NCBI GenBank assembly: GCA_965220695.1
Contig: OZ244838.1
Coordinates: 4,340,001-4,404,000, forward strand
Length of the DNA stretch: 64,000 nt
From: UBA9620 sp965220695
GTDB lineage: Bacteria > Acidobacteriota > Vicinamibacteria > Vicinamibacterales > UBA8438
Direction of reading: 5' to 3'
Within the stretch, counting starts at the first letter, position 1; each line of letters begins with the position of its first letter. Below are positions 1 to 8,219 of this stretch, one piece after another. A model generated the notes under the pieces. That model was not told the origin of the DNA. It did no database searches and worked only from the letters and a program-made list of their open reading frames with translations. The translations under genes and the position numbers were made by a program.

Positions 1-968
1 AGCACGGTGCGGCCGTTGATGAAGACGGTCGGGGTCGACTGGACGCCGTGCTCCTGACCCTCGCGCAGGTTGCCGTTGACCCGGGCGGCGTGCCGGCCGC
101 TGTCGAGGCAGGCGTCGAACGCCGCCTGGTCCAGCCCCAGGGCGCCGGCGTGCCGTTTCAGATCGTCGACGCCGAGCGCGTCCTGGTTCGCGAACATCGT
201 GTCGTGCAGCTCCCAGAACTTGTCCTGCTCGTGCGCGCAATGCCCCGCCTCTGCCGCCTTGAACGCCTGGGCGTGGCTCGGCAGCGGGTAGTCCTTGAAG
301 ACCAGCCGGACGTCGTCGCCGTACGCGGCCTGCAACTGCTCGATCGTGCCGGTGAGCTGCTGGCAGTACGGACACTGGAAGTCCGAGTACTCGACAATCT
401 CGATCGGCGCCGCGGCGGGGCCGAAGGCGGGGTCGCGGTCATCCACCGAGACCGGTGTCCGTGGCGGGTCGAGTTCAATCCTGACGTCGCCGGCCGCCGC
501 GCGCAGCTCGTTCATGTACGCGTGCAACGCCTGGGTGGGACGCTGCTGTTCGAGAAACATGCGGATTTCAGGCGCCATCTGCTCGAGCGTCCGCCCCCCG
601 AACGCATTCCGGTTCTGGCCGTAGAGCGATTCGATCTCCGCCTCGGTCACCGGCAACGTGCGCGGCGGCAGTTCCTGCGCAAGCAGTTCGTCGCGGGAGG
701 TGCCTTGCGCCACCGCCTCGCGCTCGATCAGGATGTCGCCGACCACGATGTCGAGCGCGCGCCGGCGGGTGTCATACAGGTCCTGGAGCATGCGCATGCG
801 CGAGGCGGCGTCGTTCTTGCGCCACGCCTCGTCCAGGTCGGCCATCGTGACGATGACGTCGCCGACCCGGCCGGCCACGTCGGAGGGGGCCTGCGCGAGG
901 ACCGGCCGCGCGGCACCGATCATCGAGATGGCGGTGACGGCGCACACCGCACCAATGCGCTGATACAT
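1..968 (-). CDS. DsbA-family thiol oxidoreductase with N-terminal helical extension (3' end cut by window)
   Basis: Secreted thioredoxin-fold protein, likely oxidising or isomerising periplasmic disulfides. The visible part is about 322 residues and runs off the window edge before a stop codon. From the chosen ATG the N-terminus is a clean signal peptide ending in LAQ. Residues about 30-160 look like a charged helical SurA/peptidylprolyl-isomerase-like linker. The DsbA domain follows, with VEYSDFQCPYCQ giving active-site Cys199-Pro-Tyr-Cys202 and the cis-proline motif QSTPTVFING near the cut end. The start at 968 is preceded by an AGAAAGG ribosome site 8 nt away; an in-frame ATG at 986 lacks one. 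Known for the family: the CPYC dithiol exchanges with substrates. Inferred: a periplasmic redox role. No operon partner is visible. Confidence 0.85.
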   Translation of the reverse strand, partial: MYQRIGAVCAVTAISMIGAARPVLAQAPSDVAGRVGDVIVTMADLDEAWRKNDAASRMRMLQDLYDTRRRALDIVVGDILIEREAVAQGTSRDELLAQELPPRTLPVTEAEIESLYGQNRNAFGGRTLEQMAPEIRMFLEQQRPTQALHAYMNELRAAAGDVRIELDPPRTPVSVDDRDPAFGPAAAPIEIVEYSDFQCPYCQQLTGTIEQLQAAYGDDVRLVFKDYPLPSHAQAFKAAEAGHCAHEQDKFWELHDTMFANQDALGVDDLKRHAGALGLDQAAFDACLDSGRHAARVNGNLREGQEHGVQSTPTVFINGRTV

Positions 969-1038
969 GGGGAACACCTTTCTCATCGGGGTCGTGACAC
1001 GCCACTGTATCATCAGCCGCTGATCAAATCTGCCGCCC

Positions 1039-2673
1039 ATGCCCGTCCATCGCGTCAGCACCCGGCCGCCCCACCCCGGCGTATCCGGCCCGATCCAGCG
1101 GGTCGCGCCTGACCGGATGAGCCCGTATCTGGAGGATGCCGCGCACTACCCCGGCGGACACGCCCGGGCCGTGGTGGCGCCGCGCGGCGAAGCGCAACTG
1201 GCCGCGGTCCTGCGCGACGCCGAGGCGGTGCTGCCGGTGGGCGCGCAGTCGTCGTTGACGGGCGGCGCGACGCCGCTGGGCGAGGTGCTGGTGAGCCTGG
1301 AGGGTTGGACCGCGCTTGGCGCGCCGGAGGGGTCGCGCATCACCGTCGAGCCGGGGGTCACGGTCACCCAACTCCGCGAACGGCTGTCCGCGGCGGGCAA
1401 GGCATATCCGCCGGCGCCGACGTTCGAGGGCGCCACCGTGGGGGGTATCGTCTCGACGAACGCCGCCGGCGCCGCCACATTCAAGTACGGCACGACCCGC
1501 GACTGGGTCCGCGGTCTCACGGTCATGCTCGCCTGCGGCGAACTGCTCGACCTGGAGCGGGGGATGGTGCGGGCCGAGGGGGGACGCTTCGAGATCGTCA
1601 CCTCGGGGGGCGTGCTGACGGTGCGGACGCCGACCTATCGGATGCCGGATGTCCCCAAGCACTCGGCGGGGTATCACGCCGGCGACGCGCTGGACCTCGT
1701 TGATCTGTTCATCGGATCGGAAGGCACCCTCGGCATCGTGACGTCGGTCACGCTGGACGTCCTGCCGCACCAGCCGCACACGGCGCTCGTCCTGTTGGCG
1801 CTGGAGAGCGAGCGGCAGGCGATTGCGGTCACCGCGGCGCTGCGGGAAGCATCGCTGCGAACCAGACGCACCGGGGACCCGTGCGGGTTGGATGTCGCCG
1901 CCATCGAGCATCTCGATCAGCGCTGTCTCCAACTGTTGCGCGAGGACGGCGCCGACCGGCGGACGGGCGTGACGGTGCCGGACGCGGCCCGCGTCGTGCT
2001 GCTCGCGCAACTGGAGCTCCCGCATCTCGCCACCGCCGCCGAGCTGCATGATGCCGTCGGCGCCGCGGCCGCGCCCGACGCCCCGGACGGACCGGTCGTG
2101 CGCCTCTGTCGTCTGCTCGACGCGGAAGGCCTGCTGGACGCCGCCGAGCTCGTTGCGCCCGACGCGCCCGCGCGCGCCGCCGCGCTGCTGGCGTTCCGTG
2201 AGGCGGCGCCCGAGGCGGTGAACCGGCGGGTGGGTATCGCCAGGCGCACCGTCGATGACAGAATCGAGAAGACGGCGGCCGACATGATCGTGCCTTTCTC
2301 CCGGTTCGGCGAGAGTCTTGCGGTGTTCCGCGACGCCTTCGAGTCGCGCCGCCTCGACTACGCCGTCTGGGGTCACATCTCGGACGCCAACGTGCACCCG
2401 AACGTGATCCCCCGCTCGGCCGAGGACGTCCGGCGCGGCAGGGCGGCGATTCTCGAGTGCGGCCGCACGGTCATCGAGCTCGGCGGCTGCCCGCTGGCCG
2501 AGCACGGGGTCGGGCGCAACCGGACCAGGCAGGCGCTGCTGCGCGCGCTGCACGGGGACGCCGGCATCGCCGAGATGCGGGCGATCAAGCACGTGCTCGA
2601 CCCTGCCGGCAAGCTGGCGCCGGGCCTGCTGTTCCCGCTCGATCCGGGCGCGCCCCTGGAGGACCCGGCATGA
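1039..2673 (+). CDS. FAD-binding oxidase of the D-lactate/glycolate dehydrogenase (GlcD/Dld) family
   Basis: Flavoprotein of 544 residues predicted to oxidise a 2-hydroxy acid such as D-lactate or glycolate. The N-terminal PCMH-type FAD-binding domain (about residues 45-225) contains GAQSSLTGGA and the IVSTNAAGAATFKYG stretch. The C-terminal FAD-oxidase domain carries GHISDANVHPN near residue 445 and ends with LDPAGKLAPG, typical of the family. No convincing ribosome site precedes either ATG 1039 or in-frame ATG 1117, so the N-terminus is uncertain. Its stop overlaps the next start as ATGA, so it heads a three-gene operon with the small membrane protein and the acyl-CoA ligase. No iron-sulfur domain is fused; electrons could go to a separate acceptor. 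The exact substrate cannot be read from sequence. Confidence 0.85.
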   Translation: MPVHRVSTRPPHPGVSGPIQRVAPDRMSPYLEDAAHYPGGHARAVVAPRGEAQLAAVLRDAEAVLPVGAQSSLTGGATPLGEVLVSLEGWTALGAPEGSRITVEPGVTVTQLRERLSAAGKAYPPAPTFEGATVGGIVSTNAAGAATFKYGTTRDWVRGLTVMLACGELLDLERGMVRAEGGRFEIVTSGGVLTVRTPTYRMPDVPKHSAGYHAGDALDLVDLFIGSEGTLGIVTSVTLDVLPHQPHTALVLLALESERQAIAVTAALREASLRTRRTGDPCGLDVAAIEHLDQRCLQLLREDGADRRTGVTVPDAARVVLLAQLELPHLATAAELHDAVGAAAAPDAPDGPVVRLCRLLDAEGLLDAAELVAPDAPARAAALLAFREAAPEAVNRRVGIARRTVDDRIEKTAADMIVPFSRFGESLAVFRDAFESRRLDYAVWGHISDANVHPNVIPRSAEDVRRGRAAILECGRTVIELGGCPLAEHGVGRNRTRQALLRALHGDAGIAEMRAIKHVLDPAGKLAPGLLFPLDPGAPLEDPA

Positions 2674-3047
2674 AGAACGGTTTCATCGCCCACTGGCTGA
2701 CCACCGCCGCGGCGCTGGGGGTCAGCGCCTGGATCCTGCCGGGCGTGCAGGTCGACTCGCTCGCGGCGCTGGCGGTCGCGGCCCTGGTGCTCGGGTTCGT
2801 GAACGCCATCGTCCGGCCGGTGCTGGTGCTACTCACGTTGCCCTTCACCGTCGTGACGCTGGGGCTGTTCTACTTCGTCGTCAACGGTGTCGCGTTCGGG
2901 CTGGCCGCGGCCCTGGTCCCCGGCTTCCAGGTGGCGTCCTTCTTCTCGGCCGTGCTCGGCGCGCTGATGGTAGGGCTGATCTCCTGGTTCATCGGCGCGA
3001 AACGGGGGCGGGCCGACATCGAATTCCACCGCGGAGTGCGGCGGTGA
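2670..3047 (+). CDS. Small membrane protein of the phage-holin-like (YvlD/4-TM) family
   Basis: Protein of 125 residues with four hydrophobic segments and the pattern LGFVNAIVRPVLVLLTLPFTVVTLGLF... that marks the YvlD-like 'phage holin family 4' membrane proteins, whose function is poorly known. The start ATG overlaps the preceding stop and has a GGAGG ribosome site at 2658-2662. The short C-terminal tail is basic (KRGRADIEFHRGVRR). Its 3' end overlaps the GTG start of the acyl-CoA ligase by four bases, so the three genes are likely translationally coupled. The family name reflects similarity only; there is no phage context here. Confidence 0.8.
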   Translation: MKNGFIAHWLTTAAALGVSAWILPGVQVDSLAALAVAALVLGFVNAIVRPVLVLLTLPFTVVTLGLFYFVVNGVAFGLAAALVPGFQVASFFSAVLGALMVGLISWFIGAKRGRADIEFHRGVRR

Positions 3048-4684
3048 GCGCGCCGTCCTACGTCCACGGCGCCGCCGACGTGCCGCTGCTCGGGGAGACC
3101 ATCGGCGAGAACCTGCGCCGGACGGTGGAACGCTACCCCGACCACGATGCGCTCGTCGTGCGGTTCCAGGATTACCGGGCCAGCTACCGGCAGTTGTGGG
3201 ATCAGACGACCCGGCTCGCCCGGGCGTTGCTGGCGCGCGGCATCGGCAAGGGCGACCGCGTGGGCATCTGGGCCCCCAACCGCTACGAATGGGTCGTCAC
3301 GCAATACGCGACCGCGCGCATCGGCGCGATCCTGGTCAACGTGAACCCGGCGTACAAAGCCCGCGAGCTCGAGCACGTCGTCACGCAGTCCGGTCTTCGG
3401 CTGCTGCTGCAGGCGCGGGGATATCGCACGACGGACTACACCGCCATTCTCGACGGCGTGCGCGCCAGGTGTCCCGCGTTGACCCAGGTGGTCGTCATCG
3501 ACGACGACTGGGAGACGCTGCTCGCCGAGGCGCCCGCGGCGAGCGACGCGGCGCTGGCCGCGCGCGAAGCGAGCCTCGCCTTCGACGACCCGATCAACAT
3601 CCAGTACACCTCGGGCACGACCGGGACCCCGAAGGGCGCCACGCTGTCGCACCACAACATTCTGAACAACGGGTACTTCTGCGGCGAGATCCTGCGCTAC
3701 ACCGCGGCCGACCGGGTCGCCGTGCCGGTGCCCTTCTATCACTGCTTCGGCATGGTCATCGGCAACCTGGCCTGCACGAGTCACGGGGCCTGCATCGTCG
3801 TGCCCTCCGAGGGGTTCGACGCCGGCCGCACGCTGGCCGCCATCGAGGCGGAACGCTGCACGTCGATCTACGGCGTCCCGACGATGTTCATCGCGCAGTT
3901 GAACCATGCCGATTGTGCGCGCACCACCTTCTCGTCGCTGCGCACCGGCGTCATGGCCGGCTCCCCCTGTCCCGTCGAAGTGATGAAGCAGGTCCGCAGC
4001 CGGATGAACGTGACGGAGATCACGATCTGCTACGGGATGACGGAGACCGCACCGGTGTCGACGCAGACCCGCGTCGACGATCCGGTCGAGAAGCGTGTCG
4101 GCAGCGTCGGGCGCATCCACCCCCACGTCGAGATCAAGGTCATCGACCCCGACAGCGGCCGGGTCGTCCCGCGGGGCGAGGCGGGGGAGCTCTGTACGCG
4201 CGGCTACTCGGTCATGCTCGGGTACTGGAACGATCCGCAGGCGACAGCCGCGGCGATCGATGACGCCCGCTGGATGCATTCGGGCGATCTGGCGGCGATG
4301 GACGCCGACGGCTACGTCAAAATCGTCGGCCGCATCAAGGACCTGATCATCCGCGGCGGCGAGAACGTCTACCCGCGCGAGATCGAGGAGCTGCTCTACA
4401 CGCATCCGGGCGTCGAGGACGCGCAGGTCATCGGCGTCCCGTCGGTCCGCTACGGCGAAGAGGTGATGGCCTGGGTGAAACCGAGAGCGGGCGTGTCGCT
4501 GTCGGACAAGCAGCTCCACGCGTTCTGCCACGGCGCCATCGCCAGCTTCAAGATTCCGCGCTACTGGAAGCTGGTCGAGTCGTTCCCGATGACCGTGACC
4601 GGCAAGGTGCAGAAGTTCCGGATGCGGGACATCGCGACCGCCGAGCTGGGGCTCGAAGGCGCCGCGCGCATCGACACCGCGTAG
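3044..4684 (+). CDS. AMP-dependent fatty-acyl-CoA synthetase/ligase
   Basis: ANL-superfamily enzyme of 546 residues that activates a carboxylic acid with ATP and joins it to CoA. The P-loop-like motif YTSGTTGTPKG starts near residue 188, the A5 motif YGMTETAPVS follows around residue 330, and the C-terminal domain has the hinge GRIKDLIIRGGENVYPREIEE and the catalytic lysine in the terminal TGKVQKFRMR. Length and spacing match medium- to long-chain acyl-CoA ligases of the FadD type. It starts at a GTG overlapping the stop of the membrane-protein gene. Its place in an operon with a 2-hydroxyacid oxidase suggests carbon or fatty-acid breakdown, but that is inference; the chain length of the substrate is unknown. 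Confidence 0.9.
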   Translation: MSAPSYVHGAADVPLLGETIGENLRRTVERYPDHDALVVRFQDYRASYRQLWDQTTRLARALLARGIGKGDRVGIWAPNRYEWVVTQYATARIGAILVNVNPAYKARELEHVVTQSGLRLLLQARGYRTTDYTAILDGVRARCPALTQVVVIDDDWETLLAEAPAASDAALAAREASLAFDDPINIQYTSGTTGTPKGATLSHHNILNNGYFCGEILRYTAADRVAVPVPFYHCFGMVIGNLACTSHGACIVVPSEGFDAGRTLAAIEAERCTSIYGVPTMFIAQLNHADCARTTFSSLRTGVMAGSPCPVEVMKQVRSRMNVTEITICYGMTETAPVSTQTRVDDPVEKRVGSVGRIHPHVEIKVIDPDSGRVVPRGEAGELCTRGYSVMLGYWNDPQATAAAIDDARWMHSGDLAAMDADGYVKIVGRIKDLIIRGGENVYPREIEELLYTHPGVEDAQVIGVPSVRYGEEVMAWVKPRAGVSLSDKQLHAFCHGAIASFKIPRYWKLVESFPMTVTGKVQKFRMRDIATAELGLEGAARIDTA

Positions 4685-4727
4685 GCGCCCGTCCCGCACA
4701 CCCCTCGGCAGGCCAGCGGTGCCGGGA

Positions 4728-5150
4728 TCACCCCTGCGAGAGGGGATAGTTCACCATCCAGTTGACGCCGAACCGGTCGGTCAGCAGGCCGTAGTAGGCG
4801 CCCCAGAACGTCTCCGCGAGCGGCATCGCGACCGACCCGCCGGATGACAGCGCGGCGAACCACTCGTCGCACTGCGCCCGGCTCTGCGGCGCGATGGCGA
4901 TCGAGAAGTTGTTCCCGGCGACGAACGGCGGGCCGAACCCCTCGACACGGTCGCTGCCCATCAGCACGCTCGATCCGACCGGCAGGGACGCGTGCATGAT
5001 GCGGTCTCTCGACGCCTCCGGCACCTGCATGTCGGGCGGACCGTCGGCGAAGGTCTGCAACGTCGTGAACCTGCCGCCGAAGACCGACCGATAGAACTCG
5101 AACGCCTCACGGCAGTCACCGTCAAACGTGAGATACGTACTGAGTGACAC
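4728..5150 (-). CDS. VOC-superfamily protein (PhnB/glyoxalase-like)
   Basis: Small protein of 140 residues with a vicinal-oxygen-chelate fold of the PhnB/YjdN subfamily. It opens with STYLTFDGDCREAFEFYRSVFGG and ends with WGAYYGLLTDRFGVNWMVNY, both hallmarks of the group. The GTG start at 5150 is chosen because AGGAG lies 7 nt upstream; an upstream ATG at 5216 would add 22 residues unlike the family. PhnB-like proteins are widespread single-domain proteins with mostly unknown ligands, so no reaction is assigned. It is convergent with the acyl-CoA ligase, with only 43 bp between the stops. Confidence 0.85.
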   Translation of the reverse strand: MSLSTYLTFDGDCREAFEFYRSVFGGRFTTLQTFADGPPDMQVPEASRDRIMHASLPVGSSVLMGSDRVEGFGPPFVAGNNFSIAIAPQSRAQCDEWFAALSSGGSVAMPLAETFWGAYYGLLTDRFGVNWMVNYPLSQG

Positions 5151-5270
5151 GATGCTCTCCTGGAGTTTCCGGCGTGGTGTGATACGGTGACGCCCGCCGC
5201 CGTATCGAACGTGCATCCTACCACCGGCGTGCCGTCAGGCTCCGCTGCAACCGTGGCCAACACCGGACAA

Positions 5271-5285
5271 TTGCAATTTCTGCAA
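5271..5285. promoter_or_regulatory. Possible operator: short inverted repeat upstream of the M4 protease gene
   Basis: The 182-bp gap between the VOC gene and the M4 protease gene is richer in A/T than its surroundings. It holds the inverted repeat TTGCA-ATTTC-TGCAA at about 50 bp before the ATG, followed by the -10-like GATATA. This is a weak, purely sequence-based suggestion of a promoter/operator. Confidence 0.25.
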
Positions 5286-5332
5286 CAGGAAGTGAATGAT
5301 ATAGGCGCAATTAATTGACTGGAACCGATTTG

Positions 5333-7174
5333 ATGAGACAACGAACCGTGATGAGTGTTGTGGGGATGCTGCTGGTTGCCGGCGGCATCGAAACCGCCGC
5401 GCAGGCGCCGCGTGGCGCGATGCCGGTCGCCGCCACGTCGGTAACGACCGGCCTGACCGAACTGCGGCAACTGGATGCGCTGGTCGAGACGCTGGTGCGC
5501 GCCGACGAGCTCGTGATCAGGTCGAGATATGCCGACCGGCAGTTGGCGGGACGCGTGCACGAGAGCGCCATGCAGTACCACCGCGGCGTCCCGGTGTATG
5601 GCGGCGGCATCACCCGACAGCTCGCCGGCGGCGCGACCGTCTCGATCTTCGGCACCCTCCATCGGGGGATCGACATCGACACCACGCCGGCGCTGTCGGC
5701 CACGGCGGCCAGGACGGCGCTTCAGAATCTGTCGGGAGCCGCGCTGGTGAGCGGCCCGCTGCCCGCCCTGACCATCTTTCCGCTGCTCGACCGGTCGTAC
5801 GCCCTGACCTGGCGCGCGACGATGAGCGACTTCCGGACGTACTTTCTCGACGCCGACAGCGGCCAGATCATCTGGGAGATCGACGAGCGGCGGACGCAGG
5901 ACGAAGTCGGGACCGGCACCGGCGTCGTGGGCGATCAGAAGAAGGTGAGCGCCATGCGCAGCGGCGGCGCCTTTCAGACGCGCGACCGCCTCCGCCCGGG
6001 AGAGACCGTCACGCTCGACGTGGGTTACAGCGCGGCGCAGCTTTTCGCGCTGCTCTTGCCGTTCGGACCGGGCTGGACGGACAGCGACGTGGCGGCGGAC
6101 AGCGACAACGTCTGGGAGGACCCGGCGGTGGTCGACGGGCACGCGCACATGGGCTTCACCTACGACTACCTTGCCCGGCAGCACGGGTGGAATGGCGTGG
6201 ACGGCGCGAACGGCCGCGTCTTCGGCCTGGTCAACAATGACTTCGTCAACGCTTTCGCCGCCCCGCCACCCTTCGGCCCGGAAGGGACCGGGGCGTTCGC
6301 CTATGGCGAGCTGCCAGACGGCACGCCGATGGTGGCGGTCGACATCGTCGCCCACGAATTGATGCACAACGTCACCCATTTCTCGGTAAGTGGACGGACC
6401 GGCGAGGGCCTGCGGGACACCTACCTCTACGACGACGAGCAACTCGGCCCGTCGGAATTCACGATCGCCGGCCGGACATTCCGTTGCGGCGACGTCTACC
6501 GCTTTACCGCCGGACCGAACACCGGCCGGCGCTTCGAACTCGGGTGCGAAACGGGCCGGTTGATACTGCTCTCGAACCACGGGAGCGCCATCAACGAGGC
6601 ATTCTCGGACATCATCGGCACCGCCACCGAGTTCTCGCTGCACGACCCCGGCGCCGGCCCGAACCGCGCGGACTACCTGATGGGCGAGGACATCGGGTGG
6701 ACGATCAGATCGCTGGATGACCCGGGGTCGATCAGGCTCGGCAACACGTCCATTCCCTTCCCGGACGCCTATGGCGGACTGGTGCAATTCGTCATCGGCG
6801 TCTTCGAAATCACAGACACGTTCTTCTTCTTTCCCGTCGGCTCCGTGGATGGCGGCCGGACGATCGTTTCGCTCCCGGGCACGGACTCGGGCGGCGTGCA
6901 CTGGAACGCGACGATTCTCGGCCACGCGTTCTATCTCGCCATCGAAGGCGGCCGGAACCGAACGACGGGAATCACCGTCACGGGCGTCGGTGGAGCGAAC
7001 CGCCAGGACGTCGAGCGGGTCTTTTTCCGTGCGATGACCGAGCTGATGCCCGCGGGCACGAGCTTCGGCATCACGGCCGCGACCGTCCGCCAGTCGGCGG
7101 TCGATCTGTTCGGCGCCGGCAGCGGGGTCTACAACTCGGTTGATCAGGCGCTGGACGCCGTCGGACTGCAGTAG
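5333..7174 (+). CDS. Secreted M4-family (thermolysin-like) metallopeptidase
   Basis: Zinc endopeptidase of 613 residues with a signal peptide (cleavage probably after ETAAQA), an FTP/PepSY-like propeptide to about residue 190 and a mature M4 domain. The zinc motif is HELMH at about residue 341; the third ligand glutamate lies in NEAFSDIIG about 85 residues later, and the catalytic histidine region is GVHWNATILGHAF. The propeptide includes FQYHRGVPVYGG-like family sequence (here MQYHRGVPVYGGGITRQ). ATG 5333 is preferred over an upstream in-frame TTG at 5315. The protein is clearly paralogous to the C-terminal half of the giant fusion at 8220-11744, sharing VRQSAVDLFGAGSGV at the end, so the pair likely arose by tandem duplication. 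It is probably a nutritional or maturation protease. Confidence 0.9.
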   Translation: MRQRTVMSVVGMLLVAGGIETAAQAPRGAMPVAATSVTTGLTELRQLDALVETLVRADELVIRSRYADRQLAGRVHESAMQYHRGVPVYGGGITRQLAGGATVSIFGTLHRGIDIDTTPALSATAARTALQNLSGAALVSGPLPALTIFPLLDRSYALTWRATMSDFRTYFLDADSGQIIWEIDERRTQDEVGTGTGVVGDQKKVSAMRSGGAFQTRDRLRPGETVTLDVGYSAAQLFALLLPFGPGWTDSDVAADSDNVWEDPAVVDGHAHMGFTYDYLARQHGWNGVDGANGRVFGLVNNDFVNAFAAPPPFGPEGTGAFAYGELPDGTPMVAVDIVAHELMHNVTHFSVSGRTGEGLRDTYLYDDEQLGPSEFTIAGRTFRCGDVYRFTAGPNTGRRFELGCETGRLILLSNHGSAINEAFSDIIGTATEFSLHDPGAGPNRADYLMGEDIGWTIRSLDDPGSIRLGNTSIPFPDAYGGLVQFVIGVFEITDTFFFFPVGSVDGGRTIVSLPGTDSGGVHWNATILGHAFYLAIEGGRNRTTGITVTGVGGANRQDVERVFFRAMTELMPAGTSFGITAATVRQSAVDLFGAGSGVYNSVDQALDAVGLQ

Positions 7175-7337
7175 TACCGAATTACCGGACAGCGTCATTA
7201 GGCTGAGCACCATGCGTTTCTCGTGCAGTAGTACCGAATTACCGGACAGCGTCATTAGGCTGAGCACCATGCGTTTCTCGTGCAGTAGGACCGAATTACC
7301 GGACAGCATCATGAGGCTGAGTACCATGCGCTTCTCG
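7167..7337 (+). repeat. 57-bp tandem repeat (three copies) spanning a stop codon and the next gene's start
   Basis: Copies begin at 7167, 7224 and 7281. The first two are identical and the third has several substitutions. Each unit holds TGCAGTAG (the first TAG is the real stop of the M4 gene), a short linker and a start region ending ATGCGTTTCTCG. Because 57 is a multiple of three, the three ATGs at 7212, 7269 and 7326 are in one frame. Translation from the first two would add 19-residue repeats ahead of the signal peptide. Confidence 0.9.
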
Positions 7338-8105
7338 TCCCGCACGTTTCCGCCCGCGGCCCCGGCGGCGGCGTGCCTGCTTCTCTTGGCCGGCGCACTC
7401 GCCGGATTCGCCCGCCCTGCCGCGGCCCAGACGTGGGACGCGCGCGGATTCCTCACCATCAACGGCGGGCAGCAGGCCGCCTCCCCCGATTTTTCGGACA
7501 ACATCGCCTTCACGGACTTCGCCGAGGAGGGGGACTTCGATGCGCGCTACGCCAATGGCTCCGACACGCTGTTCGACGCCGGCGGCGGCGTACGGGTCTG
7601 GCGCAACCTGGGGATCGGCGCCGGCGTGTCTCTGTTCTCCCACACGGGTGACGCCGGCATCACGGCGCGCATACCGCACCCGTTCTTCTTCGACCGGCAC
7701 CGCGCCATCGACGGGACCGAGCCCGGGTTCGCACGCGAGGAAACGGCGGTGCACCTGCAGGCCCTGTGGGTCATCCCGGCCAGCCGCTCGATCCACATCA
7801 CCCTGTCGGGCGGGCCGACGTTCTTTACCGTCACGCAGGAGCTGGTCACCGGCGTGAACTACGACCACGCGTACCCCTACGACGTGGCGACGCTCTCGGG
7901 GACGGACAAACAAGGGCAATCGGTCTCGACGACCGGGTTCAACGTCGGCGGCGACGTGGCGTTCTACTTCTCCGAGTGGATCGGTGTCGGCGGAACGGTC
8001 CGCCTCAGCCGCGGATCGGCCGTGCTCACCTCGCCGGACGGCGGCACCGTCACGATCGACACCGGCGCGCTGCAGGTATCGGGCGGCCTGCGCGTCCGCT
8101 TCTGA
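7326..8105 (+). CDS. Outer-membrane beta-barrel protein
   Basis: Protein of 259 residues with a long alanine-rich signal peptide ending ARPAAAQ. A region of alternating hydrophobic and polar residues typical of a small OmpA/OmpW-like barrel follows, ending in the outer-membrane signature LRVRF with a terminal phenylalanine. Segments such as GGGVRVWRNLGIGAGVSLF and IHITLSGGPTFF look like beta strands. The start at 7326 gives a normal signal peptide; two more in-frame starts lie 57 and 114 bp upstream in the tandem repeat. It sits between two related M4 protease genes on the same strand, so it may be cotranscribed with the first. No specific ligand or transport role can be assigned. Confidence 0.75.
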   Translation: MRFSSRTFPPAAPAAACLLLLAGALAGFARPAAAQTWDARGFLTINGGQQAASPDFSDNIAFTDFAEEGDFDARYANGSDTLFDAGGGVRVWRNLGIGAGVSLFSHTGDAGITARIPHPFFFDRHRAIDGTEPGFAREETAVHLQALWVIPASRSIHITLSGGPTFFTVTQELVTGVNYDHAYPYDVATLSGTDKQGQSVSTTGFNVGGDVAFYFSEWIGVGGTVRLSRGSAVLTSPDGGTVTIDTGALQVSGGLRVRF

Positions 8106-8157
8106 CACGGTTCGCCGGACCTCACGGGCGTCACCCACGACCGCCACGACGGGCCAC

Positions 8158-8174
8158 CCCGCCGGGCTGGCGGG
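8158..8174 (+). terminator. Stem-loop between the barrel gene and the fusion protease gene
   Basis: CCCGCC-GGGCT-GGCGGG forms a 6-bp GC stem 53 bp after the barrel stop codon. There is no T-tract, so termination is only possible, not shown. Confidence 0.3.
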
Positions 8175-8219
8175 AGACCGCGACCAGCAAGCGCGGATTA
8201 GCAGCCCGTGGAGGTTTTC

